From Sophora flavescens (taxonomy: Eukaryota > Streptophyta > Magnoliopsida > Fabales > Fabaceae), in contig JAUPTC010000054.1 of the NCBI GenBank assembly GCA_030762895.1, positions 81,478 to 145,477 of the forward strand: 64,000 bases of DNA. Reading direction: 5' to 3'. Position 1 is the stretch's first letter. Each line of letters starts with the position of its first letter. The notes below the pieces were generated by a model that ran no database searches, was not told where the DNA came from, and worked only from the letters and a program-made list of their open reading frames with translations. The position numbers were made by a program, and so were the translations under genes. Of this stretch, positions 18,869 to 30,141 are shown one piece after another.

Positions 18869-19352
18869 TGATGCAAACCAAGGATGATGTCCAATTTGAG
18901 GCCAAATTAATATTTTTGATGAAAATTTTATATTCATTGTGGTGAACCCGTATGCTTGATTTGGTCAGATATTGAGCTACGAATCTCCGATTGATGCATT
19001 CTTTGGTGCGTTGGAAAGCTTAGGGAATTATCTACAAATCATATCTCAGGCCTCTTGAACAAATTCGGCTTCTATCATGGTGAAAAAGGGCTTCAAGTTT
19101 AATACGAATTCTTCGACTTTAAATGAGTTATATGTTAATTGGGCTACACTAAGCTTGATGAATGAGCAAGGCCCATTATGAATGGTGGCTGGCACATTTT
19201 GGAACTTACAAAGGAGAGCAACCTTTGGCTTGCATGCCTAGGTAACTCCTTTAGAAGTTATGGAACCACTTTTATTATTTTCTTAAGTAGGATAGTTATG
19301 TTCTTTTAATAACCACTTAGTGGAGAGTTATGTCTAGTTATTAGGAGTTTAT

Positions 19353-19368
19353 GTCATCTTATGATGAC
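19353..19368. repeat. Inverted repeat in the array LTR
   Basis: GTCATCTTATGATGAC has 6-bp arms and a 4-base loop, about 22 bp upstream of the TATA-like box. The same string recurs in the later LTRs, for example near 21238 and 23123. Confidence 0.5.
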
Positions 19369-19390
19369 CTTAGGTTTTTATTTCCCTATG

Positions 19391-19400
19391 CTATATGTAC
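19391..19400 (+). promoter_or_regulatory. TATA-like box of the array LTR
   Basis: CTATATGTAC, 523 bp into the LTR, matching the CTATATGTA string of the A LTRs. LTRs 20 and 22 read GTATATGTAC at this point. Confidence 0.5.
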
Positions 19401-19690
19401 ACACCTATTACATGATGAATGATAACTTTGAGTTCATTTTGGATTGATTCCAATTGTGAGAGTGTTTTCTCTCTTGGGTTCTTCATTGAGCCAACCCTTG
19501 TTCTTATGAGGAATCCAAGATTCTTGTGGCGAACCTCACATTGACTTATCAAATCCCCTTGGATTTGTGGCGCCTACATCCCATTTCTCATCTTATCCAA
19601 TTTTGTATTTCACCTTCTTCTATAATTTTGCTTGGTCACTCAAGGATAGATCCGAAATTTTGCATGTTCTTCTTTTAGGATCATATCATT

Positions 19691-19702
19691 TGGTATCAGA
19701 GC
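19691..19702 (+). promoter_or_regulatory. Primer binding site, unit 1
   Basis: TGGTATCAGAGC followed by CAT: a perfect match to the usual plant iMet-tRNA primer site. Units 5, 6, 12, 13 and 15 read TGGTATCGAGCC (one base lost) and unit 23 reads TGGTATTAGAGC. Confidence 0.88.
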
Positions 19703-19790
19703 CATCCTTCCTAGAGTGACTTATGATTTATCTTTTTTTCAACTTTTTCTTTTTTTTTCGGAAGTTTGAATTTTTCTTAGTGGGTTCTTC

Positions 19791-20696
19791 ATGGAGTCAC
19801 TAATGAAGAAAAATGATGCCAAGAAAATGGTGGATCTTTTCTATTCTAGATGCTATGTGAAGGACAAGATATGTAGCTTAGTCATTGATAGAGAGGGTTA
19901 CATCAACCTAGCTAGTACCACCATGGTGAAAAAGTTGGGACTTCCTCTTCTAGAGCATCCACAACCGTATGTCGTTTGGAGCATCCCGGAGTTTAGTGAT
20001 TTCGGTGACGTGATGGTGAACAAACAAGTACGAGTGCCATTCCGGATTGGGAGATATGAGGATGAGGTGTTATGCGATGTTGTGCCTATAGAAACAAGGC
20101 ACTTGGTACTTGGGCGTCCTTGGAGAGCTGAACGAGAAGCTAAATATGATGTCTACAACAATAGGTACTCATTTGTATTTAATAATCGTAAAATTACTCT
20201 TGGATCATTGTCACCAAAACAAGTGTATGAAGATCAAATGTACTTGAAAGGAGAGAGTGAGAAAAAAAGAATGATTGAGAAAACAATAAAAGAAGAGTGT
20301 TCGGTGAATGAGGAAAGCAAAGAAGGAGAAGTTATAAAAAAAGAAAGCCATGAGAAAAAGGTAGAAGAAAAGGGAATGGAGGAAAACAAACAGAATGAAA
20401 AAGATGTTGAGAAAAAGGTGGAGACTGCATTTTTTGAAGGGGAAAATAAAAAGAAAAAATTTGAGGCAAATGTTGAAAGAAGAATTGAGAGTCTTTCTAT
20501 AAAAGAAAATAAGGTGAAGGGAGCAATGTTGGCAAGGCAGCCTACATATATCTTTCTATGTAAAGTTGCTTGTTTGACTACTAATGCAAACTCTTTGCCT
20601 AGAGGCGATGACTCTATTTTGAAGGAAGTTGAAGAAAAAATTCCAAGAGAGGTGCCCCATGGATTCAAAATGGTTGTGTTTGAACCCGGAGGATAA
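19791..20696 (+). CDS. Unit 1: protease-like protein with altered active site, 301 aa
   Basis: Start MESLMKKNDAKK is about 90 bp after the primer site. Residues about 16-150 match the plant gypsy retropepsin region: CSLVID33 (catalytic aspartate position), VNKQVRVPFRIGRYEDEVLC, and LVLGRPW at 105-111. The active-site loop is D33-R-E-G-Y instead of D-G-G-S-C or D-T-G-A, so proteolysis is doubtful. A lysine/glutamate-rich, probably coiled-coil linker spans about 150-245, then ARQPTYIFLC and EVPHGF, the point where reverse transcriptase should follow, and the ORF ends at FEPGG. No capsid or zinc knuckle is present. This copy alone has SPKQ with LKGESE among the proximal units. Confidence 0.88.
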   Translation: MESLMKKNDAKKMVDLFYSRCYVKDKICSLVIDREGYINLASTTMVKKLGLPLLEHPQPYVVWSIPEFSDFGDVMVNKQVRVPFRIGRYEDEVLCDVVPIETRHLVLGRPWRAEREAKYDVYNNRYSFVFNNRKITLGSLSPKQVYEDQMYLKGESEKKRMIEKTIKEECSVNEESKEGEVIKKESHEKKVEEKGMEENKQNEKDVEKKVETAFFEGENKKKKFEANVERRIESLSIKENKVKGAMLARQPTYIFLCKVACLTTNANSLPRGDDSILKEVEEKIPREVPHGFKMVVFEPGG

Positions 20697-20739
20697 AGAA
20701 GACTCCTTAAGGCAATAAATTCGAGGTCGAATTCTTTTC

Positions 20740-20752
20740 AAGAGGGAGGGAA
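20740..20752 (+). other. Polypurine tract, unit 1
   Basis: AAGAGGGAGGGAA, directly before LTR 2. It recurs at the same place in the other units. About 20 bases upstream, AATTCGAGGTCGAATTC resembles the end of the gypsy polyprotein coding region (NSRSNSFQEGGND in one frame). Confidence 0.85.
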
Positions 20753-21572
20753 TGATGCAAACCAAGGATGATGTCCAATTTGAGGCCAAATTAATATTTT
20801 TGATGAAAATTTTATTTTCATTGTGGTGAACCCGTATGCTTGATTTGGTCAGATATTGAGCTACGAATCTCCGATTGATGCATTCTTTGGTGCGTTGGAA
20901 AGCTTAGGAATTATCTACAAATCATATCTCAGGCCTCTTGAACAAATTCGGCTTCTATCATGGTGAAAAAGGGCTTCAAGTTTAATACGAATTCTTGGAC
21001 CTTAAATGAGTTATATGTTAATTGGGCTACACTAAGCTTGATGAATGAGCAAGGCCCATTATGAATGGTGGCTGGCACGTTTTTGGAACTTACAAAGGAG
21101 AGCAACCTTTGGCTTGCATGCCTAGGTAACTCCTTTAGAAGTTATGGAACCACTTTTATTATTTTCTTAAGTAGGATAGTTATGTTCTTTTAATAACCAC
21201 TTAGTGGAGAGTTATGTCTAGTTATTAGGAGTTTATGTCATCTTATGATGACCTTAGGTTTTTATTTCCCTATGCTATATGTACACACCTATTACATGAT
21301 GAATGATAACTTTGAGTTCATTTTGGATTGATTCCAATTGTGAGAGTGTTTTCTCTCTTGGGTTCTTCATTGAGCCAACCCTTGTTCTTATGAGGAATCC
21401 AAGATTCTTGTGGCGAACCTCACATTGGCTTATCAAATCCCCTTGGATTTGTGGCGCCTACCTCCCATTTCTCATCTTATCCAATTTTGTATTTCACCTT
21501 CTTCTATAATTTTGCTTGGTCACTCAAGGATAGATCCGAAATTTTGCATGTTCCTTTTTTAGGATCATATCA
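20753..21572 (+). repeat. Array LTR 2 (820 bp)
   Basis: Has the CTTATGAGGAATCC form in U5 shared with LTR 1. Primer site intact. Confidence 0.92.
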
Positions 21573-21675
21573 TTTGGTATCAGAGCCATCCTTCCTAGAG
21601 TGACTTATGATTTATCTTTTTTTCAACTTTTTCTTTTTTTTTTCGGAAGTTTGAATTTTTCTTAGTGGGTTCTTC

Positions 21676-22581
21676 ATGGAGTCACTAATGAAGAAAAATG
21701 ATGCCAAGAAAATGGTGGATCTTTTCTATTCTAGATGCTATGTGAAGGACAAGATATGTAGCTTGGTCATTGATAGAGAGGGTTACATCAACCTAGCTAG
21801 TACCACCATGGTGAAAAAGTTGGGACTTCCTCTTCTAGAGCATCCACAACCGTATGTCGTTTGGAGCATCCCGGAGTTTAGTGATTTCGGTGACGTGATG
21901 GTGAACAAACAAGTACGAGTGCCATTCCGGATTGGGAGATATGAGGATGAGGTGTTATGCGATGTTGTGCCTATAGAAACAAGGCACTTGGTACTTGGGC
22001 GTCCTTGGAGAGCTGAACGAGAAGCTAAATATGATGTCTACAACAATAGGTACTCATTTGTATTTAATAATCGTAAAATTACTCTTGGATCATTGTCACC
22101 AAAACAAGTGTATGAAGATCAAATGTACTTGACAGGAGAGAGTGAGAAAAAAAGAATGATTGAGAAAACAATAAAAGAAGAGTGTTCGGTGAATGAGGAA
22201 AGCAAAGAAGGAGAAGTTATAAAAAAAGAAAGCCATGAGAAAAAGGTAGAAGAAAAGGGAATGGAGGAAAACAAACAGAATGAAAAAGATGTTGAGAAAA
22301 AGGTGGAGACATCATTTTTTGAAGGGGAAAATAAAAAGAAAAAAATTGAGGCAAACGTTGAAAGAAGAATTGAGAGTCTTTCTATAAAAGAAAATAAGGT
22401 GAAGGGAGCAATGTTGGCAAGGCAGCCTACATATATCTTTCTATGTAAAGTTGCTTGTTTGACTACTAATGCAAACTCTTTGCCTAGAGGCGATGACTCT
22501 ATTTTGAAGGAAGTTGAAGAAAAAATTCCAAGAGAGGTGCCCCATGGATTCAAAATGGTTGTGTTTGAACCCGGAGGATAA
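21676..22581 (+). CDS. Unit 2: protease-like protein, 301 aa, intact
   Basis: Same plan as unit 1 with DREGY at 33-37. It reads VETSFFEG, where most copies read VETAFFEG; unit 7 shares this variant. LTGESE replaces LKGESE. Confidence 0.85.
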   Translation: MESLMKKNDAKKMVDLFYSRCYVKDKICSLVIDREGYINLASTTMVKKLGLPLLEHPQPYVVWSIPEFSDFGDVMVNKQVRVPFRIGRYEDEVLCDVVPIETRHLVLGRPWRAEREAKYDVYNNRYSFVFNNRKITLGSLSPKQVYEDQMYLTGESEKKRMIEKTIKEECSVNEESKEGEVIKKESHEKKVEEKGMEENKQNEKDVEKKVETSFFEGENKKKKIEANVERRIESLSIKENKVKGAMLARQPTYIFLCKVACLTTNANSLPRGDDSILKEVEEKIPREVPHGFKMVVFEPGG

Positions 22582-22637
22582 AGAAGACTCCTTAAGGCAA
22601 TAAATTCGAGGTCGAATTCTTTTCAAGAGGGAGGGAA

Positions 22638-23457
22638 TGATGCAAACCAAGGATGATGTCCAATTTGAGGCCAAATTAATATTTTTGATGAAAATTTTAT
22701 TTTCATTGTGGTGAACCCGTATGCTTGATTTGGTCAGATATTGAGCTACGAATCTCCGATTGATGCATTCTTTGGTGCGTTGGAAAGCTTAGGGAATTAT
22801 CTACAAATCATATCTCAGGCCTCTTGAACAAATTCGGCTTCTATCATGGTGAAAAAGGGCTTCAAGTTTAATACGAATTCTTGGACCTTAAATGAGTTAT
22901 ATGTTAATTGGGCTACACTAAGCTTGATGAATGAGCAAGGCCCATTATGAATGGTGGCTGGCACGTTTTGGAACTTACAAAGGAGAGCAACCTTTGGCTT
23001 GCATGCCTAGGTAACTCCTTTAGAAGTTATGGAACCACTTTTATTATTTTCTTAAGTAGGATAGTTATGTTCTTTTAATAACCACTTAGTGGAGAGTTAT
23101 GTCTAGTTATTAGGAGTTTATGTCATCTTATGATGACCTTAGGTTTTTATTTCCCTATGCTATATGTACACACCTATTACATGATGAATGATAACTTTGA
23201 GTTCATTTTGGATTGATTCCAATTGTGAGAGTGTTTTCTCTCTTGGGTTCTTCATTGAGCCAACCCTTGGTCTTATGAGGAATCCAAGATTCTTGTGGCG
23301 AACCTCACATTGGCTTATCCAATCCCCTTGGATTTGTGGCGCCTACCTCCCATTTCTCATCTTATCCAATTTTGTATTTCACCTTCTTCTATAATTTTGC
23401 TTGGTCACTCAAGGATAGATCCGAAATTTTACATGTTCCTTTTTTAGGATCATATCA
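22638..23457 (+). repeat. Array LTR 3 (820 bp)
   Basis: First copy with CTTGGTCTTATGAGG and TTATCCAATCCCC, variants shared by LTRs 3-6 and 8. Confidence 0.92.
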
Positions 23458-23597
23458 TTTGGTATCAGAGCCATCCTTCCTAGAGTGACTTATGATTTAT
23501 CTTTTTTTCAACTTTTTCTTTTTTTTTTCGGAAGTTTGAATTTTTCTTAGTGGGTTCTTCATGGAGTCACTAATTAAAAAAAAATGAAGCCAAGAAA

Positions 23598-24467
23598 ATG
23601 GAGGATCTTTTCTATTCTAGATGCTATGTGAAGGACAAGATATGTAGCTTGGTCATTGATAGAGAGGGTTACATCAACCTAGCTAGTACCACCATGGTGA
23701 AAAAGTTGGGACTTCCTCTTCTAGAGCATCCACAACCGTATGTCATTTGGAGCATCCCGGAGTTTAGTGATTTCGGTGACGTGATGGTGAACAAACAAGT
23801 ACGAGTGCCATTCCGGATTGGGAGATATGAGGATGAGGTGTTATGCGATGTTGTGCCTATAGAAACAAGGCACTTGGTACTTGGGCGTCCTTGGAGAGCT
23901 GAACGAGAAGCTAAATATGATGTCTACAACAATAGGTACCCATTTGTATTTAATAATCGTAAAATTACTCTTGGATCATTGTCACAAAAACAAGTGTATG
24001 AAGATCAAATGTACTTGACAGGAGAGAGTGAGAAAAAAAGAATGATTGAGAAAACAATAAAAGAAGAGTGTTCGGTGAATGAGGAAAGCAAAGAAGGAGA
24101 AGTTATAAAAAAAGAAAGCCATGAGAAAAAGGTAGAAGAAAAGGGAATGGAGGAAAACAAACAGAATGAAAAAGATGTTGAGAAAAAGGTGGAGACTGCA
24201 TTTTTTGAAGGGGAAAATAAAAAGAAAAAAATTGAGGCAAAGGTTGAAAGAAGAATTGAGAGTCTTTCTATAAAAGAAAATAAGGTGAAGGGAGCAATGT
24301 TGGCAAGGCAGCCTACATATATCTTTCTATGTAAAGTTGCTTGTTTGACTACTAATGCAAACTCTTTGCCTAGAGGCGATGACTCTATTTTGAAGGAAGT
24401 TGAAGAAAAAATTCCAAGAGAGGTGCCCCTTGGATTCAAAATGGTTGTGTTTGAACCCAGAGGATAA
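23598..24467 (+). CDS. Unit 3: protease-like protein, N-terminus damaged, 289 aa
   Basis: The normal start at 23561 is followed by substitutions and an extra A (TAATTAAAAAAAAATGAAGCC) that stop the frame after eight codons. The next in-frame ATG, 23598, equals residue 13 of intact copies and restores the rest. DREGY is present. It reads YPFVF, and EVPLGF instead of EVPHGF near the end. Confidence 0.8.
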   Translation: MEDLFYSRCYVKDKICSLVIDREGYINLASTTMVKKLGLPLLEHPQPYVIWSIPEFSDFGDVMVNKQVRVPFRIGRYEDEVLCDVVPIETRHLVLGRPWRAEREAKYDVYNNRYPFVFNNRKITLGSLSQKQVYEDQMYLTGESEKKRMIEKTIKEECSVNEESKEGEVIKKESHEKKVEEKGMEENKQNEKDVEKKVETAFFEGENKKKKIEAKVERRIESLSIKENKVKGAMLARQPTYIFLCKVACLTTNANSLPRGDDSILKEVEEKIPREVPLGFKMVVFEPRG

Positions 24468-24523
24468 AGAAGACTCCTTAAGGCAATAAATTCGAGGTCG
24501 AATTCTTTTCAAGAGGGAGGGAA

Positions 24524-25344
24524 TGATGCAAACCAAGGATGATGTCCAATTTGAGGCCAAATTAATATTTTCGATGAAAATTTTATTTTCATTATGGTGA
24601 ACCCGTATGCTTGATTTGGTCAGATATTGAGCTACGAATCTCCGATTGATGCATTCTTTGGTGCGTTGGAAAGCTTAGGGAATTATCTACAAATCATATC
24701 TGGGGCCTCTTGAACAAATTCGGCTTCTATCATGGTGAAAAAGGGCTTCAAGTTTAATACGAATTCTTGGACCTTAAATGAGTTATATGTTAATTGGGCT
24801 ACACTAAGCTTGATGAATGAGCAAGGCCCATTATGAATGGTGGCTGGCACGTTTTTGGAACTTACAAAGGAGAGCGACCTTTGGCTTGCATGCCTAGGTA
24901 ACTCCTTTAGAAGTTATGGAACCACTTTTATTATTTTCTTAAGTAGGATAGTTATGTTCTTTTAATAACCACTTAGTGGAGAGTTATGTCTAGTTATTAG
25001 GAGTTTATGTCATCTTATGATGACCTTATGTTTTTATTTCCCTATGCTATATGTACACACCTATTACATGATGAATGATAACTTTGAGTTCATTTTGGAT
25101 TGATTCCAATTGTGAGAGTGTTTTCTCTCTTGGGTTCTTCATTGAGCCAACCCTTGGTCTTATGAGGAATCCAAGATTCTTGTGGCGAACCTCACATTGG
25201 CTTATCCAATCCCCTTGGATTTGTGGCGCCTACCTCCCATTTCTCATCTTATCCAATTTTGTATTTCACCTTCTTCTATAATTTTGCTTGGTCACTCAAG
25301 GATAGATCCGAAATTTTACATGTTCCTTTTTTAGGATCATATCA
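24524..25344 (+). repeat. Array LTR 4 (821 bp)
   Basis: Reads ATCTGGGGCC and GAGCGACC, and CCTTATGTTTTT upstream of the TATA-like box, variants shared with LTR 5. Confidence 0.92.
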
Positions 25345-25446
25345 TTTGGTATCAGAGCCATCCTTCCTAGAGTGACTTATGATTTATCTTTTTTTCAACT
25401 TTTTCTTTTTTTTTCGGAAGTTTGAATTTTTCTTAGTGGGTTCTTC

Positions 25447-26351
25447 ATGGAGTCACTAATGAAGAAAAATGATGCCAAGAAAATGGAGGATCTTTTCTAT
25501 TCTAGATGCTATGTGAAGGACAAGATATGTAGCTTGGTCATTGATAGAGAGGGTTACATCAACCTAGCTAGTACCACCATGGTGAAAAAGTTGGGACTTC
25601 CTCTTCTAGAGCATCCACAACCGTATGTCATTTGGAGCATCCCGGAGTTTAGTGATTTCGGTGACGTGATGGTGAACAAACAAGTACGAGTGCCATTCCG
25701 GATTGGGAGATATGAGGATGAGGTGTTATGCGATGTTGTGCCTATAGAAACAAGGCACTTGGTACTTGGGCGTCCTTGGAGAGCTGAACGAGAAGCTAAA
25801 TATGATGTCTACAACAATAGGTACCCATTTGTATTTAATAATCGTAAAATTACTCTTGGATCATTGTCACAAAAACAAGTGTATGAAGATCAAATGTACT
25901 TGACAGGAGAGAGTGAGAAAAAAAGAATGATTGAGAAAACAATAAAAGAAGAGTGTTCGGTGAATGAGGAAAGCAAAGAAGGAGAAGTTATAAAAAAGAA
26001 AGCCATGAGAAAAAGGTAGAAGAAAAGGGAATGGAGGAAAACAAACAGAATGAAAAAGATGTTGAGAAAAAGGTGGAGACTGCATTTTTTGAAGGGGAAA
26101 ATAAAAAGAAAAAAATTGAGGCAAAGGTTGAAAGAAGAATTGAGAGTCTTTCTATAAAAGAAAATAAGGTGAAGGGAGCAATGTTGGCAAGGCAGCCTAC
26201 ATATATCTTTCTATGTAAAGTTGCTTGTTTGACTACTAATGCAAACTCTTTGCCTAGAGGCGATGACTCTATTTTGAAGGAAGTTGAAGAAAAAATTCCA
26301 AGAGAGGTGCCCCTTGGATTCAAAATGGTTGTGTTTGAACCCAGAGGATAA
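25447..26351 (+). pseudogene. Unit 4: protease-like ORF, frameshifted in the linker
   Basis: Open from 25447 to 26019 (190 codons). A6 instead of A7 at about 25991-25996 shifts the frame. The original frame resumes as 26031-26351. The protease-like half is complete (DREGY, LVLGRPW). Confidence 0.85.
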
Positions 26352-26407
26352 AGAAGACTCCTTAAGGCAATAAATTCGAGGTCGAATTCTTTTCAAGAGG
26401 GAGGGAA

Positions 26408-27227
26408 TGATGCAAACCAAGGATGATGTCCAATTTGAGGCCAAATTAATATTTTCGATGAAAATTTTATTTTCATTGTGGTGAACCCGTATGCTTGATT
26501 TGGTCAGATATTGAGCTACGAATCTCCGATTGATGCATTCTTTGGTGCGTTGGAAAGCTTAGGGAATTATCTACAAATCATATCTGGGGCCTCTTGAACA
26601 AATTCGGCTTCTATCATGGTGAAAAAGGGCTTCAAGTTTAATACGAATTCTTGGACCTTAAATGAGTTATATGTTAATTGGGCTACACTAAGCTTGATGA
26701 ATGAGCAAGGCCCATTATGAATGGTGGCTGGCACGTTTTTGGAACTTACAAAGGAGAGCGACCTTTGGCTTGCATGCCTAGGTAACTCCTTTAGAAGTTA
26801 TGGAACCACTTTTATTATTTTCTTAAGTAGGATAGTTATGTTCTTTTAATAACCACTTAGTGGAGAGTTATGTCTAGTTATTAGGAGTTTATGTCATCTT
26901 ATGATGACCTTATGTTTTTATTTCCCTATGCTATATGTACACACCTATTACATGATGAATGATAACTTTGAGTTCATTTTGGATTGATTCCAATTGTGAG
27001 AGTGTTTTCTCTCTTGGGTTCTTCATTGAGCCAACCCTTGGTCTTATGAGGAATCCAAGATTCTTGTGGCGAACCTCACATTGGCTTATCCAATCCCCTT
27101 GGATTTGTGGCGCCTACCTCCCATTTCTCATCTTATCCAATTTTGTATTTCACCTTCTTCTATAATTTTGCTTGGTCACTCAAGGATAGATCCGAAATTT
27201 TACATGTTCCTTTTTAGGATCATATCA
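26408..27227 (+). repeat. Array LTR 5 (820 bp)
   Basis: Very close to LTR 4. It is followed at 27230 by TGGTATCGAGCC, a primer site with one base missing. Confidence 0.92.
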
Positions 27228-27328
27228 TTTGGTATCGAGCCATCCTTACTAGAGTGACTTATGATTTATCTTTTTTTCAACTTTTTCTTTTTTTTTCGGA
27301 AGTTTGAATTTTTCTTAGTGGGTTCTTC

Positions 27329-28254
27329 ATGGAGTCACTAATGAAGAAAAATGATGCCAAGAAAATGGAGGATCTTTTCTATTCTAGATGCTATGTGAAG
27401 GACAAGATATGTAGCTTGGTCATTGATAGAGAGGGTTACATCAACCTAGCTAGTACCACCATGGTGAAAAAGTTGGGACTTCCTCTTCTAGAGCATCCAC
27501 AACCGTATGTCATTTGGAGCATCCCGGAGTTTAGTGATTTCGGTGACGTGATGGTGAACAAACAAGTACGAGTGCCATTCCGGATTGGGAGATATGAGGA
27601 TGAGGTGTTATGCGATGTTGTGCCTATAGAAACAAGGCACTTGGTACTTGGGCGTCCTTGGAGAGCTGAACGAGAAGCTAAATATGATGTCTACAACAAT
27701 AGGTGCCCATTTGTATTTAATAATCGTAAAATTACTCTTGGATCATTGTCACAAAAACAAGTGTATGAAGATCAAATGTACTTGACAGGAGAGAGTGAGA
27801 AAAAAGAATGATTGAGAAAACAATAAAAGAAGAGTGTTCGGTGAATGAGGAAAGCAAAGAAGGAGAAGTTATAAAAAAAGAAAGCCATGAGAAAAAGGTA
27901 GAAGAAAAGGGAATGGAGGAAAACAAACAGAATGAAAAAGATGTTGAGAAAAAGGTGGAGACTGCATTTTTTGAAGGGGAAAATAAAAAGAAAAAAATTG
28001 AGGCAAAGGTTGAAAGAAGAATTGAGAGTCTTTCTATAAAAGAAAATAAGGTGAAGGGAGCAATGTTGGCAAGGCAGCCTACATATATCTTTCTATGTAA
28101 AGTTGCTTGTTTGACTACTAATGCAAACTCTTTGCCTAGAGGCGATGACTCTATTTTGAAGGAAGTTGAAGAAAAATTCCAAGAGAGGTGCCCCATGGAT
28201 TCAAAATGGTTGTGTTTGAACCCGGAGGATAAAGAAGACTCCTTAAGGCAATAA
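27329..28254 (+). pseudogene. Unit 5: protease-like ORF, two homopolymer frameshifts
   Basis: First frame 27329-27811 (160 codons) ends after A6 instead of A7 in GAGAAAAAAGAATG. The second open segment, 27808-28254, ends out of frame because of A5 instead of A6 near 28172. Reads CPFVF, shared only with unit 6. Confidence 0.85.
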
Positions 28255-28288
28255 ATTCGAGGTCGAATTCTTTTCAAGAGGGAGGGAA

Positions 28289-29108
28289 TGATGCAAACCA
28301 AGGATGATGTCCAATTTGAGGCCAAATTAATATTTTTGATGAAAATTTTATTTTCATTGTGGTGAACCCGTATGCTTGATTTGGTCAGATATTGAGCTAC
28401 GAATCTCCGATTGATGCATTCTTTGGTGCGTTGGAAAGCTTAGGGAATTATCTACAAATCATATCTTGGGCCTCTTGAACAAATTCGGCTTCTATCATGG
28501 TGAAAAAGGGCTTCAAGTTTAATACGAATTCTTGGACCTTAAATGAGTTATATGTTAATTGGGCTACACTAAGCTTGATGAATGAGCAAGGCCCATTATG
28601 AATGGTGGCTGGCACGTTTTGGAACTTACAAAGGAGAGCGACCTTTGGCTTGCATGCCTAGGTAACTCCTTTAGAAGTTATGGAACCACTTTTATTATTT
28701 TCTTAAGTAGGATAGTTATGTTCTTTTAATAACCACTTAGTGGAGAGTTATGTCTAGTTATTAGGAGTTTATGTCATCTTATGATGACCTTATGTTTTTA
28801 TTTCCCTATGCTATATGTACACACCTATTACATGATGAATGATAACTTTGAGTTCATTTTGGATTGATTCCAATTGTGAGAGTGTTTTCTCTCTTGGGTT
28901 CTTCATTGAGCCAACCCTTGGTCTTATGAGGAATCCAAGATTCTTGTGGCGAACCTCACATTGGCTTATCCAATCCCCTTGGATTTGTGGCGCCTACCTC
29001 CCATTTCTCATCTTATCCAATTTTGTATTTCACCTTCTTCTATAATTTTGCTTGGTCACTCAAGGATAGATCCGAAATTTTACATGTTCCTTTTTTAGGA
29101 TCATATCA
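28289..29108 (+). repeat. Array LTR 6 (820 bp)
   Basis: Reads ATCTTGGGCC where LTRs 4 and 5 have ATCTGGGGCC. The following primer site (29111) is the defective TGGTATCGAGCC. Confidence 0.92.
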
Positions 29109-29209
29109 TTTGGTATCGAGCCATCCTTCCTAGAGTGACTTATGATTTATCTTTTTTTCAACTTTTTCTTTTTTTTTCGGAAGTTTGAATTTTTCTTAGT
29201 GGGTTCTTC

Positions 29210-30085
29210 ATGGAGTCACTAATGAAGAAAAATGATGCCAAGAAAATGGAGGATCTTTTCTATTCTAGATGCTATGTGAAGGACAAGATATGTAGCTTGG
29301 TCATTGATAGAGAGGGTTACATCAACCTAGCTAGTACCACCATGGTGAAAAAGTTGGGACTTCCTCTTCTAGAGCATCCACAACCGTATGTCATTTGGAG
29401 CATCCCGGAGTTTAGTGATTTCGGTGACGTGATGGTGAACAAACAAGTACGAGTGCCATTCCGGATTGGGAGATATGAGGATGAGGTGTTATGCGATGTT
29501 GTGCCTATAGAAACAAGGCACTTGGTACTTGGGCGTCCTTGGAGAGCTGAACGAGAAGCTAAATATGATGTCTACAACAATAGGTGCCCATTTGTATTTA
29601 ATAATCGTAAAATTACTCTTGGATCATTGTCACAAAAACAAGTGTATGAAGATCAAATGTACTTGACAGGAGAGAGTGAGAAAAAAAGAATGATTGAGAA
29701 AACAATAAAAGAAGAGTGTTCGGTGAATGAGGAAAGCAAAGAAGGAGAAGTTATAAAAAAAGAAAGCCATGAGAAAAAGGTAGAAGAAAAGGGAATGGAG
29801 GAAAACAAACAGAATGAAAAAGATGTTGAGAAAAAGGTGGAGACTGCATTTTTTGAAGGGGAAAATAAAAAGAAAAAAATTGAGGCAAAGGTTGAAAATA
29901 AGGTGAAGGGAGCAATGTTGGCAAGGCAGCCTACATATATCTTTCTATGTAAAGTTGCTTGTTTGACTACTAATGCAAACTCTTTGCCTAGAGGCGATGA
30001 CTCTATTTTGAAGGAAGTTGAAGAAAAAATTCCAAGAGAGGTGCCCCATGGATTCAAAATGGTTGTGTTTGAACCCGGAGGATAA
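29210..30085 (+). CDS. Unit 6: protease-like protein with 10-residue deletion, 291 aa
   Basis: Frame intact. A 30-bp in-frame deletion near 29897 removes RRIESLSIKE from the linker, probably by slippage between GAAAATAAGG-like repeats. This makes the unit the shortest, about 1855 bp. Reads CPFVF. Confidence 0.84.
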   Translation: MESLMKKNDAKKMEDLFYSRCYVKDKICSLVIDREGYINLASTTMVKKLGLPLLEHPQPYVIWSIPEFSDFGDVMVNKQVRVPFRIGRYEDEVLCDVVPIETRHLVLGRPWRAEREAKYDVYNNRCPFVFNNRKITLGSLSQKQVYEDQMYLTGESEKKRMIEKTIKEECSVNEESKEGEVIKKESHEKKVEEKGMEENKQNEKDVEKKVETAFFEGENKKKKIEAKVENKVKGAMLARQPTYIFLCKVACLTTNANSLPRGDDSILKEVEEKIPREVPHGFKMVVFEPGG

Positions 30086-30141
30086 AGAAGACTCCTTAAG
30101 GCAATAAATTCGAGGTCGAATTCTTTTCAAGAGGGAGGGAA

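Larger units (their letters stand above)
18869..19688 (+). repeat. Array LTR 1 (820 bp), type description
   Basis: Starts TGATGCAAACCAAGG inside the satellite and ends GGATCATATCA. Its U5 holds ATTCTTGTGGCGAACCTCAC and GGATTTGTGGCGCC, which resemble the same region of the A-family LTRs, so the two families share ancestry. No open tail frame like that of the A LTRs is present. Confidence 0.93.

Noticed and set aside
19303..19509. 68-codon ORF repeated within the LTRs (for example 21303-21509), beginning MITLSSFWIDSNCE
   Set aside because: It covers R-U5 of the LTR, is interrupted or altered in several LTRs, and overlaps another open frame. It is best explained as non-coding LTR sequence without stops.
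20234..20668. Minus-strand ORFs of about 144 codons recurring in every array unit (phenylalanine/serine-rich)
   Set aside because: They are the antisense of the lysine/glutamate-rich linker: AAR/GAR codons give TTY/CTY-type codons with few stops. Their recurrence reflects the repeat, and they carry no independent protein motif.
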